From Betaproteobacteria bacterium (lineage in GTDB: Bacteria; Pseudomonadota; Gammaproteobacteria; Burkholderiales; Burkholderiaceae_A), in the NCBI GenBank assembly GCA_016868305.1, contig VGHK01000018.1:1-42951 (forward strand): a DNA stretch of 42,951 nucleotides, given 5' to 3'. Made by a program: the position numbers and the translations under genes. Position 1 is the stretch's first letter. Each line of letters begins with the position of its first letter. The notes below the pieces were generated by a model. It worked only from the letters and a program-made list of their open reading frames with translations. It made no database searches and was not told where the DNA came from. This document shows positions 1-8,302 of the stretch, one piece after another.

Positions 1-953
1 TGGCCCTTGGTCTTGCCCTGCCCATGGTGGGGCTTCAGGCCAAACAGCTTCCGTCACCGGTTATTACCGTAAGCCAGCTTCAGCCTCTGTTACAGGCTAA
101 GTCAGTCAAGGTGCTCGATATCCGCGAGCTCGTCCAGCCCGATCAGAAAACGCCTATCTATGCGGCAGGCCACATCCCTGGCGCCCTGCCGGCTCCGTAT
201 TCGGGCTTTCGTGGTGGCAAAGACAACCCTGGCGGGCTTCCCACTGAAGAAAAGCTCTCGGCGTTTTTAAGCAGTCTGGGCCTCACGCCGCAGACCCCGC
301 TGGTAATTGCAGGTCCCGGAAAAACCGGTACCGACTTTGGCGCTGCTGCCCGGGTTTACTGGACTCTGAAGGTCTCGGGCTTCACCGACCTTGCCGTGCT
401 CGATGGCGGTCTCACCGCCTGGACAGCCGCCAAGCTGCCCCTCGAAACTGGCATGCCAAACCTCACGCCTTCTACGGTACAGGTGAAGTTCGACCGCAGC
501 CAGATCGTATCGGTAGACGAGGTTAAGGCGCTTACCGCATCGGGCGCAAAGCCTGCCAGCAAGCTTATTGATGCTCGCCCCGAGGCTTTCTATAAGGGAG
601 ACGTCCGGCATCCCGCCGCTGCGCGATGGGGCACTCTCCCCGGGGCCGAGAATGCCGATTCGGAGATCTGGTTCACACCCAAGACTGGAAACCTGCTGCC
701 GGCCGATCAGATCAAGGCTATTGCCCAGCAAAAGGGGTTGCTTGGTAGCGACGACCTAGTGTCTTTTTGTAATACAGGGCACTGGGCCGCTACCAACTGG
801 TTTATCTTGTCAGAGGTGCTAGGGCAGACAGGCGCCCGCATGTATCCCGACTCCATGGTGGCCTGGAGCAAGGCGGGCCTGCCCATGGAAAACGAGCCCA
901 ACCGTGCGGTAGTTCTCTTTAGGCAATTGACCGGCGGCGGGTTACCCAAATAG
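1..953 (+). CDS. Two-domain rhodanese (sulfurtransferase), secreted, 5' partial
   Basis: Two rhodanese domains in tandem, the layout of thiosulfate/3-mercaptopyruvate sulfurtransferases. Numbering from the ATG at 24, the N-terminal domain spans about residues 15-140 and the C-terminal one about 155-290. The C-terminal domain carries the active-site loop CNTGHWA with Cys249. The matching N-domain loop (GPGKTG, about 97-102) has no Cys, so only the second domain should be catalytic, as is normal for this fold. The frame stays open before the ATG at 24 and reads ALGLALP, then MVGLQA. This looks like the end of a signal peptide with cleavage after LQA, so the true start lies outside the window and the protein is probably periplasmic. 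A terminator follows at 974-1008. The next genes are a PhnD-type importer, which suggests a link to sulfur, selenium or phosphorus oxyanion handling; that link is inference. Confidence 0.85.
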   Translation, partial: ALGLALPMVGLQAKQLPSPVITVSQLQPLLQAKSVKVLDIRELVQPDQKTPIYAAGHIPGALPAPYSGFRGGKDNPGGLPTEEKLSAFLSSLGLTPQTPLVIAGPGKTGTDFGAAARVYWTLKVSGFTDLAVLDGGLTAWTAAKLPLETGMPNLTPSTVQVKFDRSQIVSVDEVKALTASGAKPASKLIDARPEAFYKGDVRHPAAARWGTLPGAENADSEIWFTPKTGNLLPADQIKAIAQQKGLLGSDDLVSFCNTGHWAATNWFILSEVLGQTGARMYPDSMVAWSKAGLPMENEPNRAVVLFRQLTGGGLPK

Positions 954-973
954 CGTCAATTTTTTAGTATTGC

Positions 974-1008
974 AAAGGTGTCCTGCAGTCTGTGGGGGCA
1001 CCTTTTTT
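974..1008 (+). terminator. Rho-independent terminator after the rhodanese gene
   Basis: A stem AAAGGTGTCC pairs with GGGCACCTTT (one G-U pair) around a loop of about 12 nt and runs into a T-rich tail. It starts about 20 bp after the rhodanese stop codon. It separates that gene from the binding-protein gene, unless read-through is regulated. Confidence 0.75.
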
Positions 1009-1047
1009 ATTTCGCCCATGGTGCGTCGGGTTTGTGGTTCAATCAAC

Positions 1048-1091
1048 TCAGATCTGAAACAAAACGCGTCGTATGCCCTTTCAAGAAGGGC
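1048..1091 (+). promoter_or_regulatory. Leader of the importer operon: palindrome plus hairpin
   Basis: Between the terminator and the ATG at 1141 lie a perfect 10-bp palindrome, TCAGATCTGA (1048-1057), and a hairpin GCCCTT-TCAAG-AAGGGC (1075-1091). No T-run follows the hairpin. The palindrome could be an operator and the hairpin a 5' leader structure. I could not assign a convincing -35/-10 pair here, so the role is speculative. Confidence 0.35.
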
Positions 1092-1140
1092 GTTGCACGT
1101 CTCTATCTCCAAACCTCCAGCCAACAAAAGGAATGTCACC

Positions 1141-2007
1141 ATGAAACCTCTTGCCCTCAAAAAAGTATGGGTAGGGCTTTTTGCCAGCCTCATGCTCGGC
1201 GCAGGTCTTGCCCAGGCCCAAGAAACGCTGCGGGTCACCACCATTCCCGAAGAGGCGGCCACCGAGCAGATTCGTAAGTTTGGGCCGCTCTCGGCCTACC
1301 TGGAAAAGCAGCTTGGCATGAAGGTGGTCTTCACACCTGTAAATGACTACCCCGCCGCCGTAGAGGCGCTGGTGAATAAGCAGGTAGAACTCGTATGGTT
1401 TGGCGGCTTTACCCATGTGCAGGCGCAGATTCGCTCAGGTGGAAAGGTGGTGCCCATTGCCCAGCGCGAAGAGGACACCCAGTTTCGGTCGGTGTTCATT
1501 ACCCAGAAAGATTCTGGCATCAAGACACTGCAAGACCTCAAGGGCAAGCAGGTGAGCTTTGGCTCGCAGTCGAGCACCTCGGGCCACCTCATGCCACGTA
1601 CCTTCTTGTTAGAGGCCGGCATTGACCCCGAAAAAGACCTCAAGCGGGTGGCCTATTCGGGGGCCCACGATGCCACGATTGCCTCGGTGGTTAGTGGCCG
1701 CGTCGATGCTGCCGCGCTCGACATTACGGTATGGCGTAAGTTTGTCAGCGAGAACAAGGTGGACACCAGCAAGGTCGATGTCTTTTACACCACGCCGCCC
1801 TTTTTTAACTACAACTGGTCGGTGCATGCCGATATGCCTGCCGCATTGCGCGACCGCATTACCAAGGCACTCCTGGCGCTGGACATGAACACCCCGGAGG
1901 GCAAAGAAATTCTCACCCTCAACCGCGCCACAAAGTACATTTCCACCAAGGCGGAGAACTATAAAGGCCTCGAGCGGGCAGGCAAGAGTGCCGGCTTAAT
2001 CAAGTAG
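1141..2007 (+). CDS. PhnD-type ABC importer substrate-binding protein (putative oxyanion/selenate type)
   Basis: A 288-residue periplasmic binding protein. The start is the ATG preceded by AAAAGGA, giving a clean signal peptide of about 25 residues (KK, a hydrophobic core, then AQA before QETL). The mature protein has the PhnD/phosphite-binding fold pattern: VTTIPEEAATEQI at its start, then DYPAAVEALVNKQVELVWFG, FGSQSSTSGHLMPR and YSGAHDATIASVVSGRVDA. The last two are the family's anion-binding loop region and hinge region. From memory these segments match the branch named putative selenate ABC transporter substrate-binding protein better than PhnD of C-P lyase operons. No C-P lyase (phnG-M), phosphonatase or ptxD gene is nearby. 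The substrate cannot be proved from sequence. It heads the operon binding protein-ATPase-permease-permease. Confidence 0.85.
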   Translation: MKPLALKKVWVGLFASLMLGAGLAQAQETLRVTTIPEEAATEQIRKFGPLSAYLEKQLGMKVVFTPVNDYPAAVEALVNKQVELVWFGGFTHVQAQIRSGGKVVPIAQREEDTQFRSVFITQKDSGIKTLQDLKGKQVSFGSQSSTSGHLMPRTFLLEAGIDPEKDLKRVAYSGAHDATIASVVSGRVDAAALDITVWRKFVSENKVDTSKVDVFYTTPPFFNYNWSVHADMPAALRDRITKALLALDMNTPEGKEILTLNRATKYISTKAENYKGLERAGKSAGLIK

Positions 2008-2058
2008 CGTGGGCGTACCGCGCCCCGAGTGGTGCAGTTCAGGCACGAGGCAGTAACG

Positions 2059-2931
2059 ATGACGTCGGCTACTCTGGCATCCCCGCAGGGTTTCTCCGTT
2101 GGGCTGGAGGCCATTACCGCCTTCCATCCCACAGCCCTTGCCGGGGCGCCCCCCTGCCTGCAGCAGATCAGTCTGGCGATTGCCCCCGGCGAGCAGGTGG
2201 CCGTTATTGGCCCCTCGGGCGCGGGCAAGACCAGTTTTCTGGCACTCATGGCCGCGTCGCTCAAGCCCGCCAATGGCCAGGTGCTGCTTAACGGGCAGTC
2301 GCTCTGGTCACTGCCACAGCCGCTCTTACAGGCGCTGCGAGGGCAGGTCTACTGCGCCCCGCAGACGCCGCCCCTGCCACCGAGACAACGGGTGGTCACC
2401 TCGGTGCTGGCCGGACGGCTCCCGAGTCAATCCCTCTGGCAGAGCCTCATATCTCTGATCTATCCCAGCGATGCGCATCTGGCAGCCCAGGCCCTGGCGG
2501 CCTTCGACCTGGAAGAAAAGCTCTGGCTGCGTGTGGATCGACTCTCAGGAGGCGAGCGGCAGCGCGTGGGGCTCGCTCGGGCATTACTGTCGCCTGCACG
2601 ACTCTGGCTTATCGATGAGCCACTCTCGGCGCTGGATCCCAAACGCGCCCATCTGGTTATCTCCGTGCTTACCGAGCAGGCGCGGGCGCGGAGAATTACT
2701 CTGGTATGCAGCCTGCACCAGGTGGATTTCGCGCTGTCTGCCTTTCCTCGGGTGATTGGGCTACAAGACGGGCGCGTAGCATTCGACCTGCCTGCCAAAG
2801 AGGTGGACCCCGCACGACTTGCAGAGCTCTATGCTCAGGAGGCAATCCCGGACTCCTCAGACCTTCTGCAGACCGAAGAGAGCACCAGCCCCGCGGCGAT
2901 CGCCACCCAGGCCATGGTGCGCTGTCGTTAG
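2059..2931 (+). CDS. PhnC-type ABC importer ATP-binding protein
   Basis: A 290-residue ATPase that powers the importer. It has Walker A GPSGAGKT (about residue 52), the signature LSGGERQRVGLARAL, Walker B LWLIDEPLSALD and the switch His in CSLHQVDFAL. I chose the ATG at 2059, which has a purine-rich stretch (GAGG) just upstream. A GTG 30 nt upstream in frame is possible but less likely. A proline-rich stretch (PQTPPLPPRQRV) sits near the Q-loop, and the C-terminal 25 residues are polar and probably disordered. It lies 51 bp after the binding-protein gene and 36 bp before the first permease, as in phnCDE-like operons but with the binding-protein gene first. Confidence 0.9.
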   Translation: MTSATLASPQGFSVGLEAITAFHPTALAGAPPCLQQISLAIAPGEQVAVIGPSGAGKTSFLALMAASLKPANGQVLLNGQSLWSLPQPLLQALRGQVYCAPQTPPLPPRQRVVTSVLAGRLPSQSLWQSLISLIYPSDAHLAAQALAAFDLEEKLWLRVDRLSGGERQRVGLARALLSPARLWLIDEPLSALDPKRAHLVISVLTEQARARRITLVCSLHQVDFALSAFPRVIGLQDGRVAFDLPAKEVDPARLAELYAQEAIPDSSDLLQTEESTSPAAIATQAMVRCR

Positions 2932-2967
2932 CCCCAGGTAGACGCCCAGAAACTGCTCCACCAATCC

Positions 2968-3807
2968 ATGGCCCATTCCCATACTTCCCAGGCACCGGAA
3001 CTGCGCGACCCTGCCTGGACCGGCCGTGTCTTCTGGACCTTAGCGGGCCTGGTCATTCTCTGGCCGGCATTGGTGGCCACGGAGTTCAAACCGTGGATCT
3101 TTCTTGATCCCGACAATCTTCGCGTCACGCTGCGGTTTCTGGGGGACTTTTTTCCGCCGGTGTTTACGGGCGAATTTCTTTTGATGGTGGCGCAAGAGTC
3201 GTGGCGAACCGTGGCCATTGCCACCGCAGGAATGGCTCTGGCCCTGGTGCTGGCAATTCCGCTCACACTCTTGGCCACACGCATTTTATCGGTATCGGCT
3301 CTGACTGGCCGTATGGCAGCGCTGCCCTTTGCGGTGCGGCAACTGCTGCGTTGGGTGATGATTCTTCTGCGCAGCATTCCCGAACTCATCTGGGCGCTGG
3401 TCTTTGTACGGGTGGTGGGCCTCGGCCCCACGGCCGGTGTGCTGGCCATTGGCCTTACCTATGCCGGCATGCTGGGCAAGGTCTACAGTGAGATTCTCGA
3501 AAGCGGCGAGACCCATGCCACCCAGACGCTGCTGCGCAATGGGGCATCACGGCTGCAGGCGTTCTTTTATGGGCTCTTGCCCCAGAATGCCTCGGAGCTG
3601 ACCAGCTATACCGTTTATCGCTGGGAGTGTGCCATTCGGTCTTCGGCTGTATTGGGCTTTGTGGGCGCCGGTGGGCTGGGTCAGCAGATGGACAACTCAA
3701 TGAAGATGTTCAATGGCGGAGAGGTGGCCACTATGCTGCTGGTCTTCATGCTGCTGGTGGGCCTGGCCGATCTCTTAAGCAGTGCCCTTAGGCGGGCGAT
3801 TCGATGA
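2968..3807 (+). CDS. PhnE-type ABC importer permease 1
   Basis: A 279-residue inner-membrane permease of the PhnE family. It has a short cytoplasmic N-terminus, then hydrophobic segments starting at VFWTLAGLVILWPALVA. The permease core includes LRSIPELIWALVFV and a coupling (EAA-like) loop around ASRLQAFFYGLLPQNASELTSYTVYRWE, followed by AVLGFVGAGGLGQQMD, the most conserved block of the family. Its last four bases, ATGA, overlap the start of the second permease, so the two are probably translated together as a heterodimer. No strong Shine-Dalgarno sequence precedes the ATG. Confidence 0.9.
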   Translation: MAHSHTSQAPELRDPAWTGRVFWTLAGLVILWPALVATEFKPWIFLDPDNLRVTLRFLGDFFPPVFTGEFLLMVAQESWRTVAIATAGMALALVLAIPLTLLATRILSVSALTGRMAALPFAVRQLLRWVMILLRSIPELIWALVFVRVVGLGPTAGVLAIGLTYAGMLGKVYSEILESGETHATQTLLRNGASRLQAFFYGLLPQNASELTSYTVYRWECAIRSSAVLGFVGAGGLGQQMDNSMKMFNGGEVATMLLVFMLLVGLADLLSSALRRAIR

Positions 3808-4598
3808 AACCAATTGTCATCTCTGGGGTGTCTACAAAGGCGCGCCTGCTGCTGCTGGCGATTGCCTGCCTCACGCTGGCAAGCCTCTGGTCTCTCAACC
3901 TGCAGATCGCCCAGTTCTTTTCGGCAGACAGCATGGCGCGGATGGGTAAGTTTATTGCCGAGCTTTTTTCGCCCGAGCTGTCCGGCCCCTTTGTCACAAA
4001 GGTGTTTTTCGCCAGCCTTGAAACCCTGGCAATGTCGGCAATAGGCACGCTGCTTGCGGTTGTCTTTGGGCTTGGCCTGGCCCTGCCCGCAAGCTTAAAA
4101 GGCCCGGGGTTGTTGACCCTGATACGGGGGATTACCAAGCTTGCCTTCAATGCCCTGCGTTCGATTCCTGAACTGGTCTGGGCTGCGCTGCTGCTTATCT
4201 TTGCTGGACTCGGTCCGTTTGCGGGCACCCTGGCCCTGGCGCTGCACACCACGGGTGTCTTCGGAAGGCTTTTTTCCGAAGCCATTGAAAACGCGCCCGA
4301 CCATGCAGCGATAGCGCTGCGTAGCCAAGGAATATCGGAGCTGCGGGTGTTCTTCTACGCCACGCTGCCCACCATTCTGCCGCAGCTGGTCTCGTATTCA
4401 CTTTATCGGTGGGAAAACAATATTCGTGCAGCGGCGGTTCTGGGCGTTGTCGGCGCAGGCGGTCTGGGGCAGATGCTGGCCTTTCATATGGGGCTCTTTC
4501 ACATGAACGAAACCAGCACCATTTTGCTGGCGATGATTGCCCTGGTCATGCTGGTCGACGGTTTGTCGTATGTCGCCCGGCAGCGGCTTTCGGCCTAG
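3804..4598 (+). CDS. PhnE-type ABC importer permease 2
   Basis: A 264-residue permease paralogous to its upstream neighbour. It shares LRSIPELVWAALLL, a coupling loop around ISELRVFFYATLPTILPQLV, YSLYRWE and AVLGVVGAGGLGQML. Its start codon overlaps the first permease's stop codon (ATGA), which signals translational coupling and a fixed ratio. Its stop codon overlaps that of the convergent fpr gene within a CTAG, so no intergenic space or dedicated terminator separates the two units. It completes a four-gene importer of the PhnD-PhnC-PhnE-PhnE type. Confidence 0.9.
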   Translation: MKPIVISGVSTKARLLLLAIACLTLASLWSLNLQIAQFFSADSMARMGKFIAELFSPELSGPFVTKVFFASLETLAMSAIGTLLAVVFGLGLALPASLKGPGLLTLIRGITKLAFNALRSIPELVWAALLLIFAGLGPFAGTLALALHTTGVFGRLFSEAIENAPDHAAIALRSQGISELRVFFYATLPTILPQLVSYSLYRWENNIRAAAVLGVVGAGGLGQMLAFHMGLFHMNETSTILLAMIALVMLVDGLSYVARQRLSA

Positions 4599-5371
4599 CG
4601 CTCTACAAAGGCCCGTTCAATCACATAGTCGCCCGGCTGGCCAAGCCCGGGCGAGATAACAAAGCCGCGATCGTCGAGCATCTGCGCGGTTTCTTTAAGC
4701 ATAGAGGGGCTGCCACAGATCATGGCTCTGTCATGCGCAGCCTCCAATGCCGGCAGACCAATGTCTTTAAAAAGCTGGCCGGTTTCTATGGCCGTGGTGA
4801 GCCGACCGGTATGGGTGAAGGCCTCGCGCGTGACCGTGGGGTAGTAGATGAGCTGGTCACGCACCATTTCGCCAAGAAACTCATGCGCAGTGAGCTCATT
4901 TTTGATGTAGTCGCCATAGGCGAGTTCGCTTACCAGCCGCACCCCATGAATGAGAACGACCTTCTCAAAACGGTCGTAGGTGTCTGGGTCGCGAATAATA
5001 CTCATAAAAGGCGCAAGACCTGTTCCAGTTGAAAAACAGTAGAGGTGGCGCCCCGCGCGAAGATCGTCAATTACCAGGGTACCGGTGGCCTTCTGCCCCA
5101 CCAAAAGCCCATCGCCCACGCGCACATGCTGCAGCCGAGAGGTCAGCGGGCCATCGGGCACCTTGATCGACAAGAACTCTAAGTGGTCTTCGTAGCTGGG
5201 GCTCACCACGCTGTAGGCACGCATCAGAGGCTTGCCATCCACCTCAAGACCAATCATCACAAAGTGGCCATTGCGAAACCGAAAGCTCGGATCGCGTGTG
5301 GTGGTAAATGAAAACAGGGTGTCGTTCCAGTGGGTAACGCTAGTGATTTTTTCTTCGTTATAGGCGGCCAT
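4595..5371 (-). CDS. fpr: Ferredoxin-NADP+ reductase
   Basis: A 258-residue flavoprotein matching bacterial Fpr in length. It moves electrons between NADPH and ferredoxin or flavodoxin in the cytoplasm. The FAD-binding beta-barrel carries the flavin motif RAYSVVSP (about 51-58). The NADP domain begins near STGTGLAPFMSIIRD, followed by VLIHGVR and the segment RAMICGSPSMLKE. The C-terminus VIERAFVER ends in the aromatic-poor form usual for subclass I bacterial enzymes. It is the last gene of the long minus-strand run, 57 bp after the metallo-hydrolase. It may have its own promoter, since its neighbours are not redox genes. Confidence 0.92.
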   Translation of the reverse strand: MAAYNEEKITSVTHWNDTLFSFTTTRDPSFRFRNGHFVMIGLEVDGKPLMRAYSVVSPSYEDHLEFLSIKVPDGPLTSRLQHVRVGDGLLVGQKATGTLVIDDLRAGRHLYCFSTGTGLAPFMSIIRDPDTYDRFEKVVLIHGVRLVSELAYGDYIKNELTAHEFLGEMVRDQLIYYPTVTREAFTHTGRLTTAIETGQLFKDIGLPALEAAHDRAMICGSPSMLKETAQMLDDRGFVISPGLGQPGDYVIERAFVER

Positions 5372-5428
5372 ACATTTGTCTTCTACGCTGTCGTTTTTCG
5401 GGCATTTCGTGATGCCTGGAGTTCTTCC

Positions 5429-6073
5429 CTAGTCGTCTGCTGCCAGTCCTACGAAAGGGTTAGACCGCCGCTCTTCACCAAAGCTACTCATAGGGCCATG
5501 GCCAGGCACAAAGTGGATATCGTCGCCCAGCGGAAAGAGCCGCTTTTTGATCGAACGCAACAGGTCTGCATGATTGCCACGCGGAAAGTCGGTTCGACCG
5601 ATTGAGCCAGCAAATAAGACATCGCCCACAAAGGCCAGTCGGTCTCCCAGGTGAATAAACACCACATGGCCAGGCGTATGCCCCGGGCAGTGAATCACCT
5701 CAAGAGCCTGCTGGCCCACCATCACCGTGTCACCATCTTCCAGCCAGCGATCGGGGGTAAAGGCTTGCAAGGGGGGGAAGCCAAACATCTTTCCTTGGCC
5801 AGGCAGCTGATCAATCCAGAACTTGTCATCTTTATGCGGCCCCTCAATTGGGACACCGAGCCGCTCTGCCAAAATGCCCGCCTCGCCACAGTGGTCGATA
5901 TGGCCATGGGTGAGCAGGATCTTTTCAATTTCCACGCCTGCATGCTCTGCAATTGCCTCGAGCTGATCAATATCGCCACCGGGGTCTATAAAGGCAGCCT
6001 TGTGTGTCACCGGGCAGATCACCAGAGAACAGTTCTGCTGAAACGGCGTTACGGGAATGATTTCGTAGTCCAT
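5429..6073 (-). CDS. Metallo-beta-lactamase-fold hydrolase, GloB/YcbL-like
   Basis: A 214-residue zinc hydrolase. The metal-binding motif THGHIDH is at residues 55-61 (His56, His58, Asp60, His61). It is followed by HCPGHTPGH (about 131-139), the bridging Asp in FVGDVLF and the last His in VPGHGP. Length and motif order match the short glyoxalase II-like proteins such as YcbL, which lack the C-terminal glutathione-binding domain of GloB. Thioester hydrolysis is therefore likely but the substrate is unknown. The ATG at 6073 opens directly with the family's first strand, MDYEIIPV. A longer reading frame upstream overlaps sua5 and is not needed. It lies 17 bp after sua5. Confidence 0.85.
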   Translation of the reverse strand: MDYEIIPVTPFQQNCSLVICPVTHKAAFIDPGGDIDQLEAIAEHAGVEIEKILLTHGHIDHCGEAGILAERLGVPIEGPHKDDKFWIDQLPGQGKMFGFPPLQAFTPDRWLEDGDTVMVGQQALEVIHCPGHTPGHVVFIHLGDRLAFVGDVLFAGSIGRTDFPRGNHADLLRSIKKRLFPLGDDIHFVPGHGPMSSFGEERRSNPFVGLAADD

Positions 6074-6090
6074 AACCGCATTATCGTTGT

Positions 6091-7167
6091 TCAAAAGGCG
6101 GCCCGCCGAAGTCGATCTTGTACCGCCTCCCATTCGGGGGTCTCCGCAGGGCGCTCGAGGCACAAAAGCCCAAACCCAGCGCTATCCCAGTCGTTAAGCT
6201 GCGCATACAAAGCCCGTCCATACACGGTGGCGTCTTCGGGTGCCTTCTCATAGTGCACCCCCACAGGCGCATCGGCCCAGTCAGAAAACATCCAGACAAG
6301 GACCCGGGCCCCAGGGTTCTGGCGCAGATACTGGTCGAGCTGCTGGCGCAGGGCCTGGGCGGGCAGTACCCAGAGCGGCGTGCGCGGTGCGTAATGGGAT
6401 GCGAGACTGCCGGAGACCCGAGGCACCGGTGAAGAGACTGTGTCGGGCGCATTCCGGTCAGCGGCCTTACCCTGCACGGCATCCGCTGCCGCGGAAAGGC
6501 CAACCGGTGCAGCCAACCCAATACCCTGAGCAGACAGCGCCGCCGCAATTGCTGTCCGGCCAAGTACCCCCGGTCTTAGAATTCGCGGGGGTTCCGCCGT
6601 GCAGTCCACCACCGTACTCTCAATGCCATCGGTACACGGGCCGCCGTCAAGCACCAGATCATCGGCGGCAAGGTGCTGCGATAACTGGGCCATGACATCG
6701 GCTGCGCGGGTCGCGCTGACCTGACCAAAACGGTTGGCCGAGGGGGCAGCCAGGGCACCACTACCCAGAACAGAGAACGCCTTAAGCAGTGCCTGGGCAA
6801 CCGGATGGCTCGGCACCCGCAGTCCCACCGAGGCTTGCCCTCCTGTTACTGCCAGGGGCACAGACTCTGCCTTGCGCAGAATTAACGTAAGCGGGCCTGG
6901 CCAGAAGGCAGACGCAAGACACTGGGCAGCCATGGGCCAGTGGGCTGCCAGGGCCTGGGCAGCAGCGGCCGTCGCCACATGTACGATGAGCGGATGATCA
7001 GTAGGCCGGCCCTTGGCCTGAAAGACCTTAGCAACTGCGTCAGCAGACAGGGCATCGGCCCCCAGACCATAGACCGTCTCAGTAGGAAAGGCCACAAGCC
7101 CATGACGGGCCAGGTGCTCGGCAGCCAGAGCCACCGCAGCCTCTGAGGCAGTGAGGCACCGCGCCAC
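6091..7167 (-). CDS. sua5: Threonylcarbamoyl-AMP synthase, Sua5 type
   Basis: A 358-residue enzyme that makes L-threonylcarbamoyladenylate for the t6A37 modification of ANN-decoding tRNAs. The YrdC/TsaC domain (about 1-205) shows FPTETVYGLGADA and KGRPTDHPL, which bind nucleotide and substrates, then SANRFGQVSAT and DGGPCTDGIESTVVD. A C-terminal domain (about 240-358) marks the long Sua5 form rather than short TsaC. The linker between them (about 205-240) is Ala-rich. The start is a GTG 9 bp after the purK stop, and no better ATG is available. The purK-sua5 order is typical of Burkholderiales. Confidence 0.9.
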   Translation of the reverse strand: MARCLTASEAAVALAAEHLARHGLVAFPTETVYGLGADALSADAVAKVFQAKGRPTDHPLIVHVATAAAAQALAAHWPMAAQCLASAFWPGPLTLILRKAESVPLAVTGGQASVGLRVPSHPVAQALLKAFSVLGSGALAAPSANRFGQVSATRAADVMAQLSQHLAADDLVLDGGPCTDGIESTVVDCTAEPPRILRPGVLGRTAIAAALSAQGIGLAAPVGLSAAADAVQGKAADRNAPDTVSSPVPRVSGSLASHYAPRTPLWVLPAQALRQQLDQYLRQNPGARVLVWMFSDWADAPVGVHYEKAPEDATVYGRALYAQLNDWDSAGFGLLCLERPAETPEWEAVQDRLRRAAF

Positions 7168-7176
7168 GTGAAAGGC

Positions 7177-8283
7177 TTACCCCTGTACCCAGGGCTGGGT
7201 TACATGCCCCATCTTGCGCCCGGGTCGCGGCTCGGATTTTCCATAAAGATGCAGCACACTGCCTGGCTCTTGCGTGAACCGTGTGAAATCGGGCGTCTGA
7301 ATGGGGCCGGTGGCCCCCTGGGGATACCAGAGGTCTCCCAGCAAATTGGTCATACGTACCGGAAACTTCAGAGTCGTTGGCCCCAAGGGAATATCGGCAC
7401 AGATTCGCACCTGCTGGGCAAACTGGCTTGTGGCGCAGGCCTCGATCGAGAAATGCCCACTATTGTGGGGGCGGGGCGCCATTTCGTTGACAAGCAATTG
7501 GCCATCAGCAAGTACAAAAAACTCCACCCCCAGAACGCCCACATATCCCATGGCCTCAGCGATACGCTGGGCCGCTTGACAGGCTTGATCAGTAAGGGCA
7601 GCAGACACCTGGGCCGGTACGGTGGTGGTGTCCAGGATAGCGTTGCGGTGGACATTTTCGGCCACAGGATAAACGGCTATCTCGCCGCCCGCACTGCGGG
7701 CCAGCACCACCGAAACCTCCTGGGTAAGGGCTAATTTTTTCTCCAGCACACAGGGCACGCGATTGAATTGGTAGAAGGCCTTCAGTGCCGACTGGGGATC
7801 ATCGACCACCGCCTGCCCTTTCCCGTCATACCCAAGCTCGGCCGTTTTTAAAACGGCGGGAAAGAGACCGGCAGACGCCGAGCGCAGATCTTGGTCGTGG
7901 GTGACCGCAAGAAATGGCCCCACTGCCGCCCCGGCCTTCTGAAAGAAAGCCTTTTCGCGACGACGGTCCTGGGCAATCTCGACACAGTCCGCAGAAGGAT
8001 AGGTAGGCCCATACTGGGCAAGAAACCGCAGCGAGGCAGCGGGCACATTCTCAAACTCGGTTGTGAACGCGGTCGCGCATGCGGCAAGTTCGGTAAGCGC
8101 CTTGGGATCGTTATAGGCACCGACGATAACCTGATCGGCAATCTGTCCGGCCGGCCCGTGGGGGTCTGGATCTAAGACAACAACCCGAACGCCAAGCAGA
8201 TGCGCCGCCTGGATCATCATGCGGCCGAGCTGCCCGCCGCCCAAAAGACCGATGGTAACTGGCTTATCAGATGCACTACGCAT
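7177..8283 (-). CDS. purK: N5-carboxyaminoimidazole ribonucleotide synthase
   Basis: A 368-residue ATP-grasp enzyme. It uses ATP and bicarbonate to convert AIR to N5-CAIR, the substrate of class I PurE. The N-terminus has GLLGGGQLGRMM. TTEFENVP follows at about 74-81. The ATP-grasp core includes KTAELGYDGKGQ, and the metal site is VEFFVLADGQLLVNEMAPRPHNSGH (given here only as a guide to EMAPRPHNSGH). It lies 19 bp after the purC-purE fusion, so the operon encodes all parts of the bacterial two-step carboxylation route. That supports the PurE domain being a mutase and not a direct carboxylase. Confidence 0.95.
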   Translation of the reverse strand: MRSASDKPVTIGLLGGGQLGRMMIQAAHLLGVRVVVLDPDPHGPAGQIADQVIVGAYNDPKALTELAACATAFTTEFENVPAASLRFLAQYGPTYPSADCVEIAQDRRREKAFFQKAGAAVGPFLAVTHDQDLRSASAGLFPAVLKTAELGYDGKGQAVVDDPQSALKAFYQFNRVPCVLEKKLALTQEVSVVLARSAGGEIAVYPVAENVHRNAILDTTTVPAQVSAALTDQACQAAQRIAEAMGYVGVLGVEFFVLADGQLLVNEMAPRPHNSGHFSIEACATSQFAQQVRICADIPLGPTTLKFPVRMTNLLGDLWYPQGATGPIQTPDFTRFTQEPGSVLHLYGKSEPRPGRKMGHVTQPWVQG

Positions 8284-8302
8284 ACGAGAACCGGGTCATT
8301 GG

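Noticed and set aside
4409-5032. 207-codon plus-strand frame overlapping permease 2 and fpr
   Set aside because: It lies out of frame in one real gene and antisense to another, with no family likeness.
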